From Flavobacterium sp. MC2016-06 (GTDB lineage: Bacteria; Bacteroidota; Bacteroidia; Flavobacteriales; Flavobacteriaceae): DNA of 64,000 bases. Where the stretch lies: NCBI RefSeq assembly GCF_009711165.2, contig NZ_WMID02000014.1:1-64000 (forward strand), read 5' to 3'. The translations under genes and the position numbers were made by a program. The stretch's first letter is position 1, and every line of letters starts with the position of its first letter. Positions 46,181 to 56,403 of this stretch are shown here, one piece after another. The notes beneath the pieces were generated by a model. The model saw only the letters and a list, made by a program, of their open reading frames with translations. It made no database searches and was not told the origin of the DNA.

Positions 46181-48022
46181 ATGACAACTGAAAACATTTT
46201 AAGAATAGGCAAAGTTATATCTGTAAAGGGCAGGGTAATTGAAGTTCTGGTAGATAAAACTAAGAATGCATCACATTTACTTTTTAATGGCCAAATCATT
46301 AGAAATGTTTCTGTTGGTAGCTTTGTGAAAATCTGTAAAGGTTTTGAAGAGTTAGTTGGTAAAATTGAAGAAGAATTCATTACCGAGGATAAAGAGTTTC
46401 TTGAAAAAAATTACAGACGAGAAAAAGAAAGAATTAATAGAATACTGAAAGTTAGTTTAGTTGGTTATATTGATAAATTTGAATTTAAACAAGGCATAAA
46501 GGAATTACCTCTTATTGAAAATGAATGTTATTTATTAAGCAAAAATGAGTTTGACAGAATACATAATTTTTTAAAGAAGGATGATTTCGGTGTAGTAATT
46601 GGAAACTTAGCTAATGAAAAAGGAAAAGAAATCAAAATTGGAGTAAATAGTTTATTTGCAAGCCATATTGGGATTTTCGGAAATACGGGAAGTGGAAAAT
46701 CGTATACACTGGCTAGTTTATATCACAGACTTTTTAAACAATATCAAGATAAAAAGGGATTTAAAGAAAATGCTCGTTTTCTTTTGATCGACTTTAATGG
46801 AGAGTATTCTAAGCAAAATTCAATTACAGAAAATAAAATAATCTTTAATCTATCCACTAGGAAGGAATTATCTAAAATAAAGAAAAAGGATAAAATTGCT
46901 ATTAATGAAAGGGTAATTTTGAACTTAGAATTATTATCTATTCTTTCCAGCGCCACTGAAAAAACTCAAAAGCCATTTTTAAAACGAACTTTGGATTTCT
47001 TTGACAGGATTATTAGTAGTTCAAACCCTATAGATTATTTTAGAAATTCATTAAAGCAACAAGTAATTAACATTTTATCAATGTCTAATAAGGATGTTAG
47101 TAATTCATTGTTAGATTATTTGTACGTCATTCTAAAAGAGGTAGATCCTAATATTGGTAATGATTTTAGAACAAAGATCGATTGGAATAACAAGAACAGT
47201 CATTTTATGATTAGAGGAGGTCTAGCTAAAGAATTAGATGATGCAGAAAAAAAATCCACATATATATATACCTCAATTGATAATTACGATTTTCCTGAAA
47301 ATTGCTTGGAAAAATTAATCCATTTTCTTTATGTTCAAATAATGTATGATCTTCATACAAACAAAGCTGTATATGAACATATTGCCCCCGCCGTAAACAA
47401 ACTGAAAAGCAAAACTAAAGATTTATATAAAGTTTTCGATTTTCAATCTACATCAAAAGATATATTTGGAAAAGACAATAACTTCATTGTAGTTAATCTT
47501 AATGATGTTAATCTTGACATAAAGAAAACCTTACCATTAATTATTTCTAAGCATATTTACGACAATCATAAATTAAGCAGGGAAAAGTCAATTAAAAGTT
47601 ATTTGAATATTATTATTGATGAGGCTCATAATATTTTGTCATTTAATTCTGAACGAGAAAGTGAAACCTGGAAAGATTATCGCTTAGAAACATTTGAAGA
47701 AATTATTAAAGAAGGAAGAAAGTTTGGCGTTTTTTTGACCATTGCCAGTCAAAGACCATCTGATATTTCATCTACTATAATTTCCCAATTACATAATTAT
47801 TTCTTGCATAGACTAATAAATAATAAAGATATTGAAGCAGTTGAAAGAACAATATCATATTTGGATAAATTATCATTTGAATCTTTACCAATCTTACCAA
47901 CTGGCACTTGTATACTGGCTGGTTTATCTGCACAATTACCTGTAGTCCTTGAAATGAAAGAGTTAGAAGAAGAATTTCAACCTAATAGCAAAACAATAAA
48001 GCCAACAGATTTTTGGCTATAA
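46181..48022 (+). CDS. HerA-like ATPase of the SIR2-HerA pair
   Basis: 613 aa. The N-terminal beta-barrel-like HAS region (about 1-90) is followed by Walker A GNTGSGKS (167-174), Walker B IIIDEAHN (Asp480, Glu481) and an FLTIASQRPSDISSTI sensor stretch. HerA proteins form hexamers that bind SIR2 dodecamers in related systems. It pairs with the preceding gene and is followed 7 bp later by abiH. Confidence 0.85.
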   Translation: MTTENILRIGKVISVKGRVIEVLVDKTKNASHLLFNGQIIRNVSVGSFVKICKGFEELVGKIEEEFITEDKEFLEKNYRREKERINRILKVSLVGYIDKFEFKQGIKELPLIENECYLLSKNEFDRIHNFLKKDDFGVVIGNLANEKGKEIKIGVNSLFASHIGIFGNTGSGKSYTLASLYHRLFKQYQDKKGFKENARFLLIDFNGEYSKQNSITENKIIFNLSTRKELSKIKKKDKIAINERVILNLELLSILSSATEKTQKPFLKRTLDFFDRIISSSNPIDYFRNSLKQQVINILSMSNKDVSNSLLDYLYVILKEVDPNIGNDFRTKIDWNNKNSHFMIRGGLAKELDDAEKKSTYIYTSIDNYDFPENCLEKLIHFLYVQIMYDLHTNKAVYEHIAPAVNKLKSKTKDLYKVFDFQSTSKDIFGKDNNFIVVNLNDVNLDIKKTLPLIISKHIYDNHKLSREKSIKSYLNIIIDEAHNILSFNSERESETWKDYRLETFEEIIKEGRKFGVFLTIASQRPSDISSTIISQLHNYFLHRLINNKDIEAVERTISYLDKLSFESLPILPTGTCILAGLSAQLPVVLEMKELEEEFQPNSKTIKPTDFWL

Positions 48023-48029
48023 ATAATTT

Positions 48030-48998
48030 ATGAAAACACTATATATAATTGGAAATGGTTTCGACATTTATCACGGTTTAGATACTAAATATCAATCTTT
48101 CGGAATGTTTTTACAGAAAAAACATAAAAATCTTTATGACAATTTAATTCAATATTATGATTTACCGGAACTAGATCCTGACGATGAAGATAGTTACTAT
48201 GATCCATTATGGTCAGATTTCGAAAACGCATTAGCTAATTTAAACTTCGAATATATACTTGAAGAAAATTCGGATTATTTACCTGATATTGCAAGTGATG
48301 AATTTAGAGATCGAGATCTTCATGCTTTTCAACAAGTGATGGAAATTCTTGTTGATGATCTAACTTCCAAAATGTATGACGCTTTTAAAGAATTTATTTC
48401 TAATGTTATTTTTCCAGCTAATATAAATGGAAGGAAATTAAAAATTGAACCTAATGCTTTATTCTTAAATTTTAACTATACTGATACACTTGAAAAATAT
48501 TATGAATGTAAAGAATCTCAAATTCTTTACATTCATAACAAAGCAACATCTGATGATATTCTTGTTCTTGGTCATGCAACTGATCCGGATTCTTTTATAG
48601 AAGAGGATAAAAAGCCACCTATTGATGCAACTGAAGATGAATATTTTCAATGGCAACAAGAAATGGAAGACAATTACGATTATTCATATGACAGTGGAAA
48701 GGATGAATTATTATCTTATTTCAAAAAATCTTATAAATCGACAGACGAAATAATTAATGACAATTATTCCTTTTTTTCAAAACTAAAAAATATTGAAAAC
48801 ATTGTAATCTTAGGTCATTCGCTATCGAATGTAGATCAGCCGTACTTTAAAAAAATACTACAATCTCTTGAAAATCCAAATGTATCTTGGTCAGCATCTT
48901 ACTATGGTGATGCACAACCAATCTATGAGAACTTAATTTTGATTGGAGTAAATAAAGAGAAAATTAATCTTTGTACAATGGATCAATTTAAAGCTTAA
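48030..48998 (+). CDS. AbiH-family abortive infection protein
   Basis: 322 aa. It begins with the AbiH signature TLYIIGNGFDIYHGLDTKYQ and ends with IVILGHSLSNVDQPYF. AbiH proteins act in abortive infection by an unsettled mechanism. It is in the same direction and only 7 bp after the HerA-like gene, so it may be part of that unit or a separate defence gene in the same transcript. Confidence 0.85.
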   Translation: MKTLYIIGNGFDIYHGLDTKYQSFGMFLQKKHKNLYDNLIQYYDLPELDPDDEDSYYDPLWSDFENALANLNFEYILEENSDYLPDIASDEFRDRDLHAFQQVMEILVDDLTSKMYDAFKEFISNVIFPANINGRKLKIEPNALFLNFNYTDTLEKYYECKESQILYIHNKATSDDILVLGHATDPDSFIEEDKKPPIDATEDEYFQWQQEMEDNYDYSYDSGKDELLSYFKKSYKSTDEIINDNYSFFSKLKNIENIVILGHSLSNVDQPYFKKILQSLENPNVSWSASYYGDAQPIYENLILIGVNKEKINLCTMDQFKA

Positions 48999-49102
48999 TT
49001 GATTTATAGAATAAGATCACTCTTATTTGCAACACGAAATAACTATTAGAAAAACAAATCACTAATCGAATAAAACTATTATAGATAGTTATAAATAAAG
49101 TC

Positions 49103-50227
49103 ATGGATATAAATAGTCTTCAACTTTTTTTAAACCAAAATACAATCCCAAAAATAAAAAAACGGCCTAAAACCTTTTTAGGAATTACCAAACAACCACA
49201 TTATGAAAAAGTGATGTCAAACATTTATGCATTCTATTTTAATACTGAGGAAGTACATGGAATGCGACATTTGTTTATCAATACCCTATTAGAAATCATA
49301 AATGAATCTAGGTTAGGTCCTTATAAAAAAGTTGCTGAAATTTTAGATTTTGAAGTAGATACCGAAGTTATTACAAAAAAAAATGGTCGCATAGATTTGC
49401 TTCTGTACAATCAAGACCATGCAATAATAGTTGAAAATAAGGTATATCATGTGCTTAATAATAATCTACAGGACTATTGGAATTCTATAAAAGTCACGGA
49501 TAATAATGAAGTAAATAAAATCGGTATTGTTTTATCTCTAAATAAACTAATTGTATCACATAGCCATTTTATTAACATCACTCATCTGGAGTTTTTAAAA
49601 AGAGTTATACAGAATTTGGGTAATTACATCATGGATGCTAAAGAAAAGTATATAATATTTTTAAAAGATTTTTATCAAAACAGTATCAATTTAAGCAAAA
49701 GTGAAATGGACAGTAAAGAATTAAAATTCTATTTTGACAATCAAACAAAAATACTTGAAGTAAAGGATTTTCATTTTGCAGTGAGAACCCATATTGAAAA
49801 TCAAATAGAACAAGCATGTGTATTAATTGATGAAGATTTGAAACTACAAACGTCAAAAGGTAAAAGCAATAAAAGGCTACGTTATTTCTTGTCGCCAAAG
49901 AATAAAAACCTGATGATAACTATATTTTTTGAAAATTTATTGACACCAAAAAAAGAACTTTTTATAATGGTTGAACTTAAAAATAATTTATTAAAAAATA
50001 AAGAACAATATAAATCCATTTTATTCACAGGCGATGAAGCAATAATATTAAGAGAAGAATTCTATGAAAGTAATAGTTCTACCTGGTGCCACTTTGCAGT
50101 AGCACATTATATTCTTAATGAAACCCAAGTAGCCAATTTAACTCCGTTCATTATTGAAAAATTAGACACTGATTTTCTTTTGGCTGTATACAGGAAATTG
50201 AATGGCTTCATTGTAAATGAAAATTAG
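49103..50227 (+). CDS. PD-(D/E)XK nuclease-superfamily protein
   Basis: 374 aa. Core: KKNGRIDLLLYNQDHAIIVE with Asp98, Glu111 and Lys113 (ENKVYH), the PDDEXK_4 pattern. A leading part (PHYEKVMSNIYAFYF, about 30-50) and a helical rear half are typical of the group. It is separated from abiH by 104 bp and from the next gene by an inverted-repeat promoter. Likely a defence nuclease; substrate unknown. Confidence 0.7.
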   Translation: MDINSLQLFLNQNTIPKIKKRPKTFLGITKQPHYEKVMSNIYAFYFNTEEVHGMRHLFINTLLEIINESRLGPYKKVAEILDFEVDTEVITKKNGRIDLLLYNQDHAIIVENKVYHVLNNNLQDYWNSIKVTDNNEVNKIGIVLSLNKLIVSHSHFINITHLEFLKRVIQNLGNYIMDAKEKYIIFLKDFYQNSINLSKSEMDSKELKFYFDNQTKILEVKDFHFAVRTHIENQIEQACVLIDEDLKLQTSKGKSNKRLRYFLSPKNKNLMITIFFENLLTPKKELFIMVELKNNLLKNKEQYKSILFTGDEAIILREEFYESNSSTWCHFAVAHYILNETQVANLTPFIIEKLDTDFLLAVYRKLNGFIVNEN

Positions 50228-50280
50228 CCCTCATTTATAATAACTTCTTACGTAAAGAATTTATAGAAATATACACCACA

Positions 50281-50330
50281 ACAAATGTCCAGTTTTTTAT
50301 AAAATAAACTGGACATTTGTATATATTTGT
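50281..50330 (+). promoter_or_regulatory. 15-bp inverted repeat plus promoter of the AbiEi-like gene
   Basis: ACAAATGTCCAGTTT (50281-50295) is exactly repeated in inverse at 50306-50320, ten-base spacer, immediately before TATATTTGT (50322-50330, full -7 box). AbiEi-type proteins bind inverted repeats in their own promoters, so this is a likely autoregulatory operator. It may also serve as a terminator of the upstream gene, but no T run follows. Confidence 0.7.
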
Positions 50331-50345
50331 AATATACAACATTGG

Positions 50346-51071
50346 ATGAAATCTACTGATCACATAGCATTTACCATCGATCGGCTCCCAAAAGGACATG
50401 TTTTCACCTATGCTGATTTCACATCTGAAGAAAACAAAGAGCAAGCTGTAATAAAAGCATTAAATCGCATGGCAGCTTCGGGTAAAATTACCAAGTTAAC
50501 AAAAGGGAAGTATTACAAACCTGAGAATACGCCATTTGGGGACTTGAAACCGAATCAATTTCAAGTAGTAAAAGATCTATTGGAAAATGACGGAAAAATC
50601 ATAGGTTACCTCACGGGCTACAGTGTCTATAACCAATTAGGACTAACAACCCAAATTAGCAATATTATTCAAATTGCCAGGAACGATATTCGTCCCACAT
50701 TAAAACGAGAACGTTACACGATCAAATTTGTAAAACAGAAAAATAATATAACCAAAGAGAATATTCCACTGTTACAAACACTTGATTCAATCCGCTATGT
50801 CAAGAAAATTCCTGATAGTAGCATTTCGTCTGCATGCTTGCGATTTATTTCAATCTTAAAATCATATTCAGAGAAAGACACAGCGACACTAGTTCGTTTA
50901 ACTCAAACATATCCCCCAGCTACAAGGGCATTGCTAGGTGCGCTGTTTGATGAAGCTGGAATTTATCTCTATAAGGAAGCATTACAAAAAAACCTGAATC
51001 CAATAACTAATTATAAAATACTGGGAGTCCAATCTGTTTTGAAAACTGCCGAAAAATGGAACTTACTATGA
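50346..51071 (+). CDS. AbiEi-like (DUF6088) transcriptional regulator/antitoxin
   Basis: 241 aa. The N-terminal winged-helix start (IDRLPKGHVFTYADFTS, then MAASGKITKLTKGKYY) is typical of AbiEi/DUF6088 proteins. The C-terminal region (KILGVQSVLKTAEKW) is family-like. Its usual partner, an AbiEii nucleotidyltransferase toxin, is absent; instead an AlbA-type gene follows with an ATGA overlap. It probably represses its own promoter through the inverted repeat. Confidence 0.7.
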   Translation: MKSTDHIAFTIDRLPKGHVFTYADFTSEENKEQAVIKALNRMAASGKITKLTKGKYYKPENTPFGDLKPNQFQVVKDLLENDGKIIGYLTGYSVYNQLGLTTQISNIIQIARNDIRPTLKRERYTIKFVKQKNNITKENIPLLQTLDSIRYVKKIPDSSISSACLRFISILKSYSEKDTATLVRLTQTYPPATRALLGALFDEAGIYLYKEALQKNLNPITNYKILGVQSVLKTAEKWNLL

Positions 51072-52594
51072 GCGAATCGCAAAATATAGAATGGAAACAA
51101 TCTTGGCATGATGACTATCTTAAATGGATTTGTGGTTTTGCAAATGCTATTGGAGGAACTATTTATATTGGCAAAAATGATAATGGAGAAGTCGTTCATT
51201 TAGAAAATTTCGCCAAATTATTAGAAGACATACCAAACAAAGTAAGAAATTCGATGGGCATAATTTGTGATGTACAACTTCTGGAAGAAAAACGCAAGAA
51301 ATTTATACAAATTAAAGTAAATCCATACACTGTTCCTGTTTCACTACGTGGTCGATACTATTATCGCTCCGGAAGCACAAAACTGGAATTAACGGGAGTA
51401 GAATTAAATGAATTCTTATTAAAAAGAGCAGGTAAAACTTGGGACGATGTAATTGAAGAAAGTGCTAATTTTTCTGATATTGATCCAGAAAGTGTAACCT
51501 TTTTTAAAAATGAAGCATCAAATAGCGGCCACTTACCTAAAAATATAACAGACTTGCCAGTAAAGGAAACACTTGAAAAACTTCGGTTAGCCAACGGAGA
51601 TAAAGTAAAACGTGCATCCATAATTTTGTTCGGAAAAGATCCTAATAAATTTTACCCAAACATTAAAGTTAAAATTGGCAGGTTCGGCTCCAATGATGCT
51701 GATTTGAGATTTCAAGAAGTCTTGGAGGGGAATATTTTGCAATTATTGACGCAAGTTCCGGATATATTAAATTCGAAATTTCTAATAAAACCTATTGTTT
51801 TTGAAGGATTGCAACGAATAGAAAAAGATGCTTATCCAGTAGCTGCTATTCGAGAAATGCTATTGAACGCTTTAGTGCATCGTACCTATATGGGATCAAT
51901 AATTCAAATAAGAGTGTATGATGATAAACTAAGTCTTTGGAATGAAGGTAATTTACCTGAGGGAATGACAATTGAAAGTTTAAAAGGACACCATGTTTCA
52001 AGACCTAGAAACCCATTAATTGCTGATGTTTGCTTTAAAGCTGGTTATATAGATTCTTGGGGACGTGGTACTATTACAATTTATGAAGCTTGTCGAAATG
52101 CAGGTCTTCCTGAACCTGAAATTTCAAGTTTAGATGGAGGTATTCTAGTAACATTATATAATCAAACATACAACCAAGTAGACGACCAAGTAGACGACCA
52201 AGTAGACGACCAAGTAGACGACCAAGTATATGATAATAAACTAGAGCAAAGTTATAATGTTTTAGTAAAGCTAGCTACACAACTGTTCCCTATTAAAAAG
52301 CCTACAAAGAAACAATATACCAAGTATTTAAAGATAACGCAGGAACTAACAGAAGATGAAATCAACATATTGTATTTCACCAAATCTCCTAAATCCAATA
52401 AAGAAATTCAAGAAGATTGTCTAGGTTTGAAAAAACATAATGATAACTTCAAAAAATACATTGAGCCATTGTTAAATAATAAAACCTTAGCAAGAACCTT
52501 ACCTAATGTTCCTAATAGTCCACTTCAAAAATATTTCACGACTGATGTTGGCAATATAGTTCTATTAATTTTTGAAGAAAACAAACGAAGCTAA
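51068..52594 (+). CDS. AlbA_2/Schlafen-type putative DNA-binding ATPase protein
   Basis: 508 aa from ATG at 51068, which overlaps the previous stop (ATGA); an in-frame ATG at 51056 is less likely. The AlbA_2 domain is at 1-110 (NIEWKQSWHD, then FANAIGGTIYIG). A GHKL-like half follows (AAIREMLLNALVHRTY; YIDSWGRGT). A run of VDDQ repeats (about 370-388) joins these to a C-terminal wHTH-like end. Proteins of this kind occur with type I RM operons; function unclear. Confidence 0.75.
   Translation: MSESQNIEWKQSWHDDYLKWICGFANAIGGTIYIGKNDNGEVVHLENFAKLLEDIPNKVRNSMGIICDVQLLEEKRKKFIQIKVNPYTVPVSLRGRYYYRSGSTKLELTGVELNEFLLKRAGKTWDDVIEESANFSDIDPESVTFFKNEASNSGHLPKNITDLPVKETLEKLRLANGDKVKRASIILFGKDPNKFYPNIKVKIGRFGSNDADLRFQEVLEGNILQLLTQVPDILNSKFLIKPIVFEGLQRIEKDAYPVAAIREMLLNALVHRTYMGSIIQIRVYDDKLSLWNEGNLPEGMTIESLKGHHVSRPRNPLIADVCFKAGYIDSWGRGTITIYEACRNAGLPEPEISSLDGGILVTLYNQTYNQVDDQVDDQVDDQVDDQVYDNKLEQSYNVLVKLATQLFPIKKPTKKQYTKYLKITQELTEDEINILYFTKSPKSNKEIQEDCLGLKKHNDNFKKYIEPLLNNKTLARTLPNVPNSPLQKYFTTDVGNIVLLIFEENKRS
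52175..52228 (+). repeat. 12-bp tandem repeat within the AlbA gene
   Basis: Four and a half units of CAAGTAGACGAC, coding for (QVDD)n. Unit length is a multiple of three, so changes in copy number would lengthen or shorten a linker without shifting frame. Confidence 0.85.
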
Positions 52595-52596
52595 TT

Positions 52597-55500
52597 ATGA
52601 AATTTACGGAATCTCAATTAGAACAAGCTTTTATACATTTGCTGCAAGAAGAGAAAATGACTCATCTCGCAGGTGGCGAAGTGCGTAAGATTGAATTGAA
52701 TGGCGTATCTGAATCAACAACAATTTATGGCCATGTGGTTACAGAAAAAGTTTTACTAACGGAAGATTTCAAAAATTATCTTCGATCCCAATATAGTGCC
52801 GAAAACATTACCGAAAGTGAAATCGAATCTATCGTTAGAAGCTTAGAAAGATTACCAGCTTCTGATTTGTACGAAAGTAACAAAACCATTATAAAAATGA
52901 TTTCGGACGGTTTTCTGCTAAAACGTGAAGACCGAAATCAGAAAGATTTCTATGTTCAGTTAATTGATTATTCGGAAAGAGACAATAATAGCTATAAAAT
53001 TGTCAATCAACTAGCTATCAAAGGGTATGAAATGCGCATTCCGGATTTAATATTGTATATCAATGGATTACCGTTAGTAGTTTTTGAATTTAAAACGGCT
53101 ATTGAGGAGAACACAACACTGCATGATGCTTATATTCAAGTAACAACTCGATATAAAAGAGATATTCCAGAACTGTTCAAATACAATGCTTTCTGTGTAA
53201 TTAGTGATGGAGCCAACACAAAAGCAGGATCTTTTTTCGCTCCATATGAATTCTTTTATGCCTGGCGTAAAATTGCTGGTATGCCAAATGAAGTTGATGG
53301 TATCGACGCAATGTTTACATTAATCCAAGGCATGTTCAACCGAAATAGATTGCGAGATATCATCCAAAACTTCATATATCTACCCGACAGTTCCAAAAAG
53401 AATGAAAAAATAGTATGTAGGTATCCTCAATATTATGCAGCTACTAAACTTTTTGAAAATATAAAACAACACCAAAAACCACTTGGTGATGGAAAAGGTG
53501 GAACATATTTCGGAACAACTGGATGTGGAAAGAGTTTTACGATGCTCTACCTGAGTCGCCTATTAATGCGAAGTAAACATTTTGCAAGTCCAACTATCGT
53601 AATTATAACAGATAGAACTGATCTTGATGATCAGTTATCTGGACAATTTACAAATGCCAAAGGATTCATTGGAGATCAATCCATAATTTCTGTCGAAAGC
53701 CGAAGTGATTTACGAGAATTATTACAAGGACGAAACAGTGGAGGTGTCTTTCTTACCACCATTCATAAATTTACCGAAGACACAAAATTATTGACCGACC
53801 GTACCAATGTGATTTGTATATCAGATGAAGCGCACCGAAGTCAAACCAATCTTGATCAAAAAGTAAAAGTTACCGAAAAAGGGGTAAAAAAATCATTTGG
53901 CTTTGCGAAGCATTTACATGATTCATTGCCAAATGCCACTTACGTTGGATTTACAGGAACACCCATTGATGCTACAATTGATGTTTTTGGCGAGATAGTG
54001 GATGCGTACACCATGAATGAATCAGTACAAGATGAAATCACTGTACGTATAGTATATGAAGGCCGAGCCGCAAAAGTACTATTGAACAATCAAAAACTAG
54101 CTGAGATTGAAGTATACTACAATCAGTGCGCCGAAGAAGGCAGTAATGAGAATCAAGTAGAAGAAAGCAAAAAAGCAATGTCACAGATGAATGCTATAAT
54201 TGGCGATCCTACTCGATTACAAACAGTAGCCGAAGACTTTATAGCACATTATGAAAATCGAATTTCCGAAGGCTCGACCGTAAAAGGTAAAGCTATTTTT
54301 GTTTGCAGCAACAGACCTATAGCCTATGAATTATACAAGAACATTCTGGAACTTAGACCTGAATGGAGCAAAGAAAAGATCACTGATGACGATGTAATTC
54401 TTTCAGACAAAGACAAAAAAGAGATCAAACCGATGGAGCGAATTAAAATGGTTATGACTCGTGGGAAAGACGATTCCGAAACGCTTTATCACCTACTAGG
54501 CACAAAAGAAGATCGTAAAGAACTGGACCGCCAGTTTAAAAATGAAAAATCAAATTTCAAAATTGCGATTGTAGTTGATATGTGGCTAACAGGGTTTGAT
54601 GTACCTTTCTTGGATACCATGTATATCGACAAACCGATTCAAAGGCATAATTTAATCCAGACAATTTCTAGAGTAAACAGAAAATTTGAAGGAAAGCAAA
54701 AAGGCCTGGTGGTGGATTATATCGGAATCAAAAAACAAATGAATATGGCAATGGCATTATACAATAATGCCGACAATCAAAACATTGAAGATATTGAGCA
54801 ATCTGTTGTTGCTGTAAAAGATCAGCTAGATTTACTCGGAAGGCTTTTCCATAAATTTGATAAATCAGGATATTTTTCTGGAACGCCTTTAGAGCAATTA
54901 AAAACACTAAACCAAGCATCTGAATTCATCCAACTGACTCAGGAACTGGAAAAACGATTCATGTATATCGTCAAACGATTAAAGTCGGCTTATGATATTT
55001 GTTCTGGATCACGTATCTTTTCAGAAATCGAAAGAGATGAAATTCATTTTTATTTAGCAGTACGTTCAATTATTTTCAAACTAACTAAAGGTGTTGCTCT
55101 CGATACGGCACAAATGAATAATCGAGTGAAACAAATGCTGCAGGATGCCATTGAAAGCAATGGAGTAGAAGAAATCTTTAAGCTGGGAGAAGATAATCAA
55201 ACCGAGGTTGACATTTTTTCTGATGACTATATGGCAAAAATTAATAAAATTAAGTTGCCCAACACCAAAATTAAGTTGCTGCAGAAGCTACTGGCTAAAG
55301 CAATTGATGATGTAAAAAAAATAAATAAGATCACTGGCGTTGATTTCTCAAAACGCTTGCAATTTATAGTAGATAAATACAACGAACGTAAAGAAAGTGA
55401 CGTTCTTCGAAGTGAAGTACTGGAAGACTTTACAGATGAAATCATCGATTTGTATTATGCTTTAAAAAAAGAGAAGGAATCTTTTAAAGAATTAGGTATC

Positions 55501-55788
55501 GACTTCGAAGAAAAAGCTTTTTATGATATACTAAAATCACTAGCAATTAAATACGATTTTATATATCCGGAAGATAAATTGGTGGTTTTGGCTCAAAAAG
55601 TAAAAGTAGTTGTGGATGATAAAGCAAAATATACTGACTGGTCAAAACGAGAAGATATCAAAGCCGAACTAAAAGTCGGGCTGATAATTTTATTAGCTGA
55701 AAATGGCTATCCACCAGTCGATCGTGACGAAGTGTATAAGGAAATTTTTGAGCAAGCAGAAAATTTTAAGAAATATCAGAAAAGATGA
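52597..55788 (+). CDS. hsdR: Type I restriction endonuclease subunit
   Basis: 1063 aa, full length. The PD-(D/E)XK nuclease lies at about 145-170 (MRIPDLILYI; VVFEFKTA). The translocase motor has Walker A GTTGCGKS (near 305), DEAH in ISDEAHRSQ (near 409) and SF2 motifs FTGTP and MWLTGFDVPF, then QTISRVNRKF. The C-terminal helical region binds the HsdM/S core. It cleaves unmodified DNA after translocation. It begins 2 bp after the AlbA gene. Confidence 0.95.
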   Translation: MKFTESQLEQAFIHLLQEEKMTHLAGGEVRKIELNGVSESTTIYGHVVTEKVLLTEDFKNYLRSQYSAENITESEIESIVRSLERLPASDLYESNKTIIKMISDGFLLKREDRNQKDFYVQLIDYSERDNNSYKIVNQLAIKGYEMRIPDLILYINGLPLVVFEFKTAIEENTTLHDAYIQVTTRYKRDIPELFKYNAFCVISDGANTKAGSFFAPYEFFYAWRKIAGMPNEVDGIDAMFTLIQGMFNRNRLRDIIQNFIYLPDSSKKNEKIVCRYPQYYAATKLFENIKQHQKPLGDGKGGTYFGTTGCGKSFTMLYLSRLLMRSKHFASPTIVIITDRTDLDDQLSGQFTNAKGFIGDQSIISVESRSDLRELLQGRNSGGVFLTTIHKFTEDTKLLTDRTNVICISDEAHRSQTNLDQKVKVTEKGVKKSFGFAKHLHDSLPNATYVGFTGTPIDATIDVFGEIVDAYTMNESVQDEITVRIVYEGRAAKVLLNNQKLAEIEVYYNQCAEEGSNENQVEESKKAMSQMNAIIGDPTRLQTVAEDFIAHYENRISEGSTVKGKAIFVCSNRPIAYELYKNILELRPEWSKEKITDDDVILSDKDKKEIKPMERIKMVMTRGKDDSETLYHLLGTKEDRKELDRQFKNEKSNFKIAIVVDMWLTGFDVPFLDTMYIDKPIQRHNLIQTISRVNRKFEGKQKGLVVDYIGIKKQMNMAMALYNNADNQNIEDIEQSVVAVKDQLDLLGRLFHKFDKSGYFSGTPLEQLKTLNQASEFIQLTQELEKRFMYIVKRLKSAYDICSGSRIFSEIERDEIHFYLAVRSIIFKLTKGVALDTAQMNNRVKQMLQDAIESNGVEEIFKLGEDNQTEVDIFSDDYMAKINKIKLPNTKIKLLQKLLAKAIDDVKKINKITGVDFSKRLQFIVDKYNERKESDVLRSEVLEDFTDEIIDLYYALKKEKESFKELGIDFEEKAFYDILKSLAIKYDFIYPEDKLVVLAQKVKVVVDDKAKYTDWSKREDIKAELKVGLIILLAENGYPPVDRDEVYKEIFEQAENFKKYQKR

Positions 55789-55791
55789 TAC

Positions 55792-55829
55792 AAAAAAAGA
55801 ATGAACTACTAAAGATTCATTCTTTTTTT
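55792..55829. terminator. Bidirectional terminator
   Basis: AAAAAAAGAATGAA (55792-55805) pairs with 55816-55829. Runs of A and T on both sides allow it to stop hsdR and the opposing gene at 55840. Confidence 0.85.
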
Positions 55830-55839
55830 ACCCCACTCT

Positions 55840-56403
55840 TTAACCAAATAAAAAAAGGAATAAACCATTTGGTACCTGCGGTGGCGGTGGCGGTGGATTT
55901 CTTTTAGTCACCTTATTTTTACATAGCTTATTTGTAGCAGCAACGAGTGGAATGCGATTATAGTTGTAACTATCTGTGGTAAAGTATCCAAACTTATCCC
56001 AATTACTTGTATGTTCTGTTCCAACTTTTCTTTGACGATAAAAGTGCGCTAAGGGGCTTGCCATAAAATCTTCTGGAGTCTCATAAAAAGTCACTATTAT
56101 ATAATCTTTTGAAGTTGTGCCTGTTGGCAACTTATGATTAAATTTTGAAGGAAGCTTAGTAAAAATACAACATACATTGCCTTTTGGATACGCAAAATAT
56201 CGGTAATGCAAGCCTGACCTCATACAATTCGTTTTTAATACTTTACTCATTGTATAATAGTGATTCATATTATAAGACAGGCTATCTAATTTTACGACAA
56301 AACCCTCAATATTTTGAATTTCAATATTAATACTATTTTTTTTTAGTGTAGCGATCTCGACGCCACTTGTTTTTTTGTACATATAAATTGTTTTATTATA
56401 CAT
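55840..56403 (-). CDS. Hypothetical protein with proline run
   Basis: 187 aa. No signal peptide or membrane helix. Near the C-terminus it carries NPPPPPPQVP, then a hydrophobic end (GLFLFLFG). I recognise no family. It may belong to the element's accessory genes; the ATG at 56403 is one of two near the N-terminus (MYNKTIYMY). Confidence 0.4.
   Translation of the reverse strand: MYNKTIYMYKKTSGVEIATLKKNSINIEIQNIEGFVVKLDSLSYNMNHYYTMSKVLKTNCMRSGLHYRYFAYPKGNVCCIFTKLPSKFNHKLPTGTTSKDYIIVTFYETPEDFMASPLAHFYRQRKVGTEHTSNWDKFGYFTTDSYNYNRIPLVAATNKLCKNKVTKRNPPPPPPQVPNGLFLFLFG

Noticed and set aside
52175..52228. CRISPR-like array
   Set aside because: Units are 12 bp with no spacers and lie in a coding frame.
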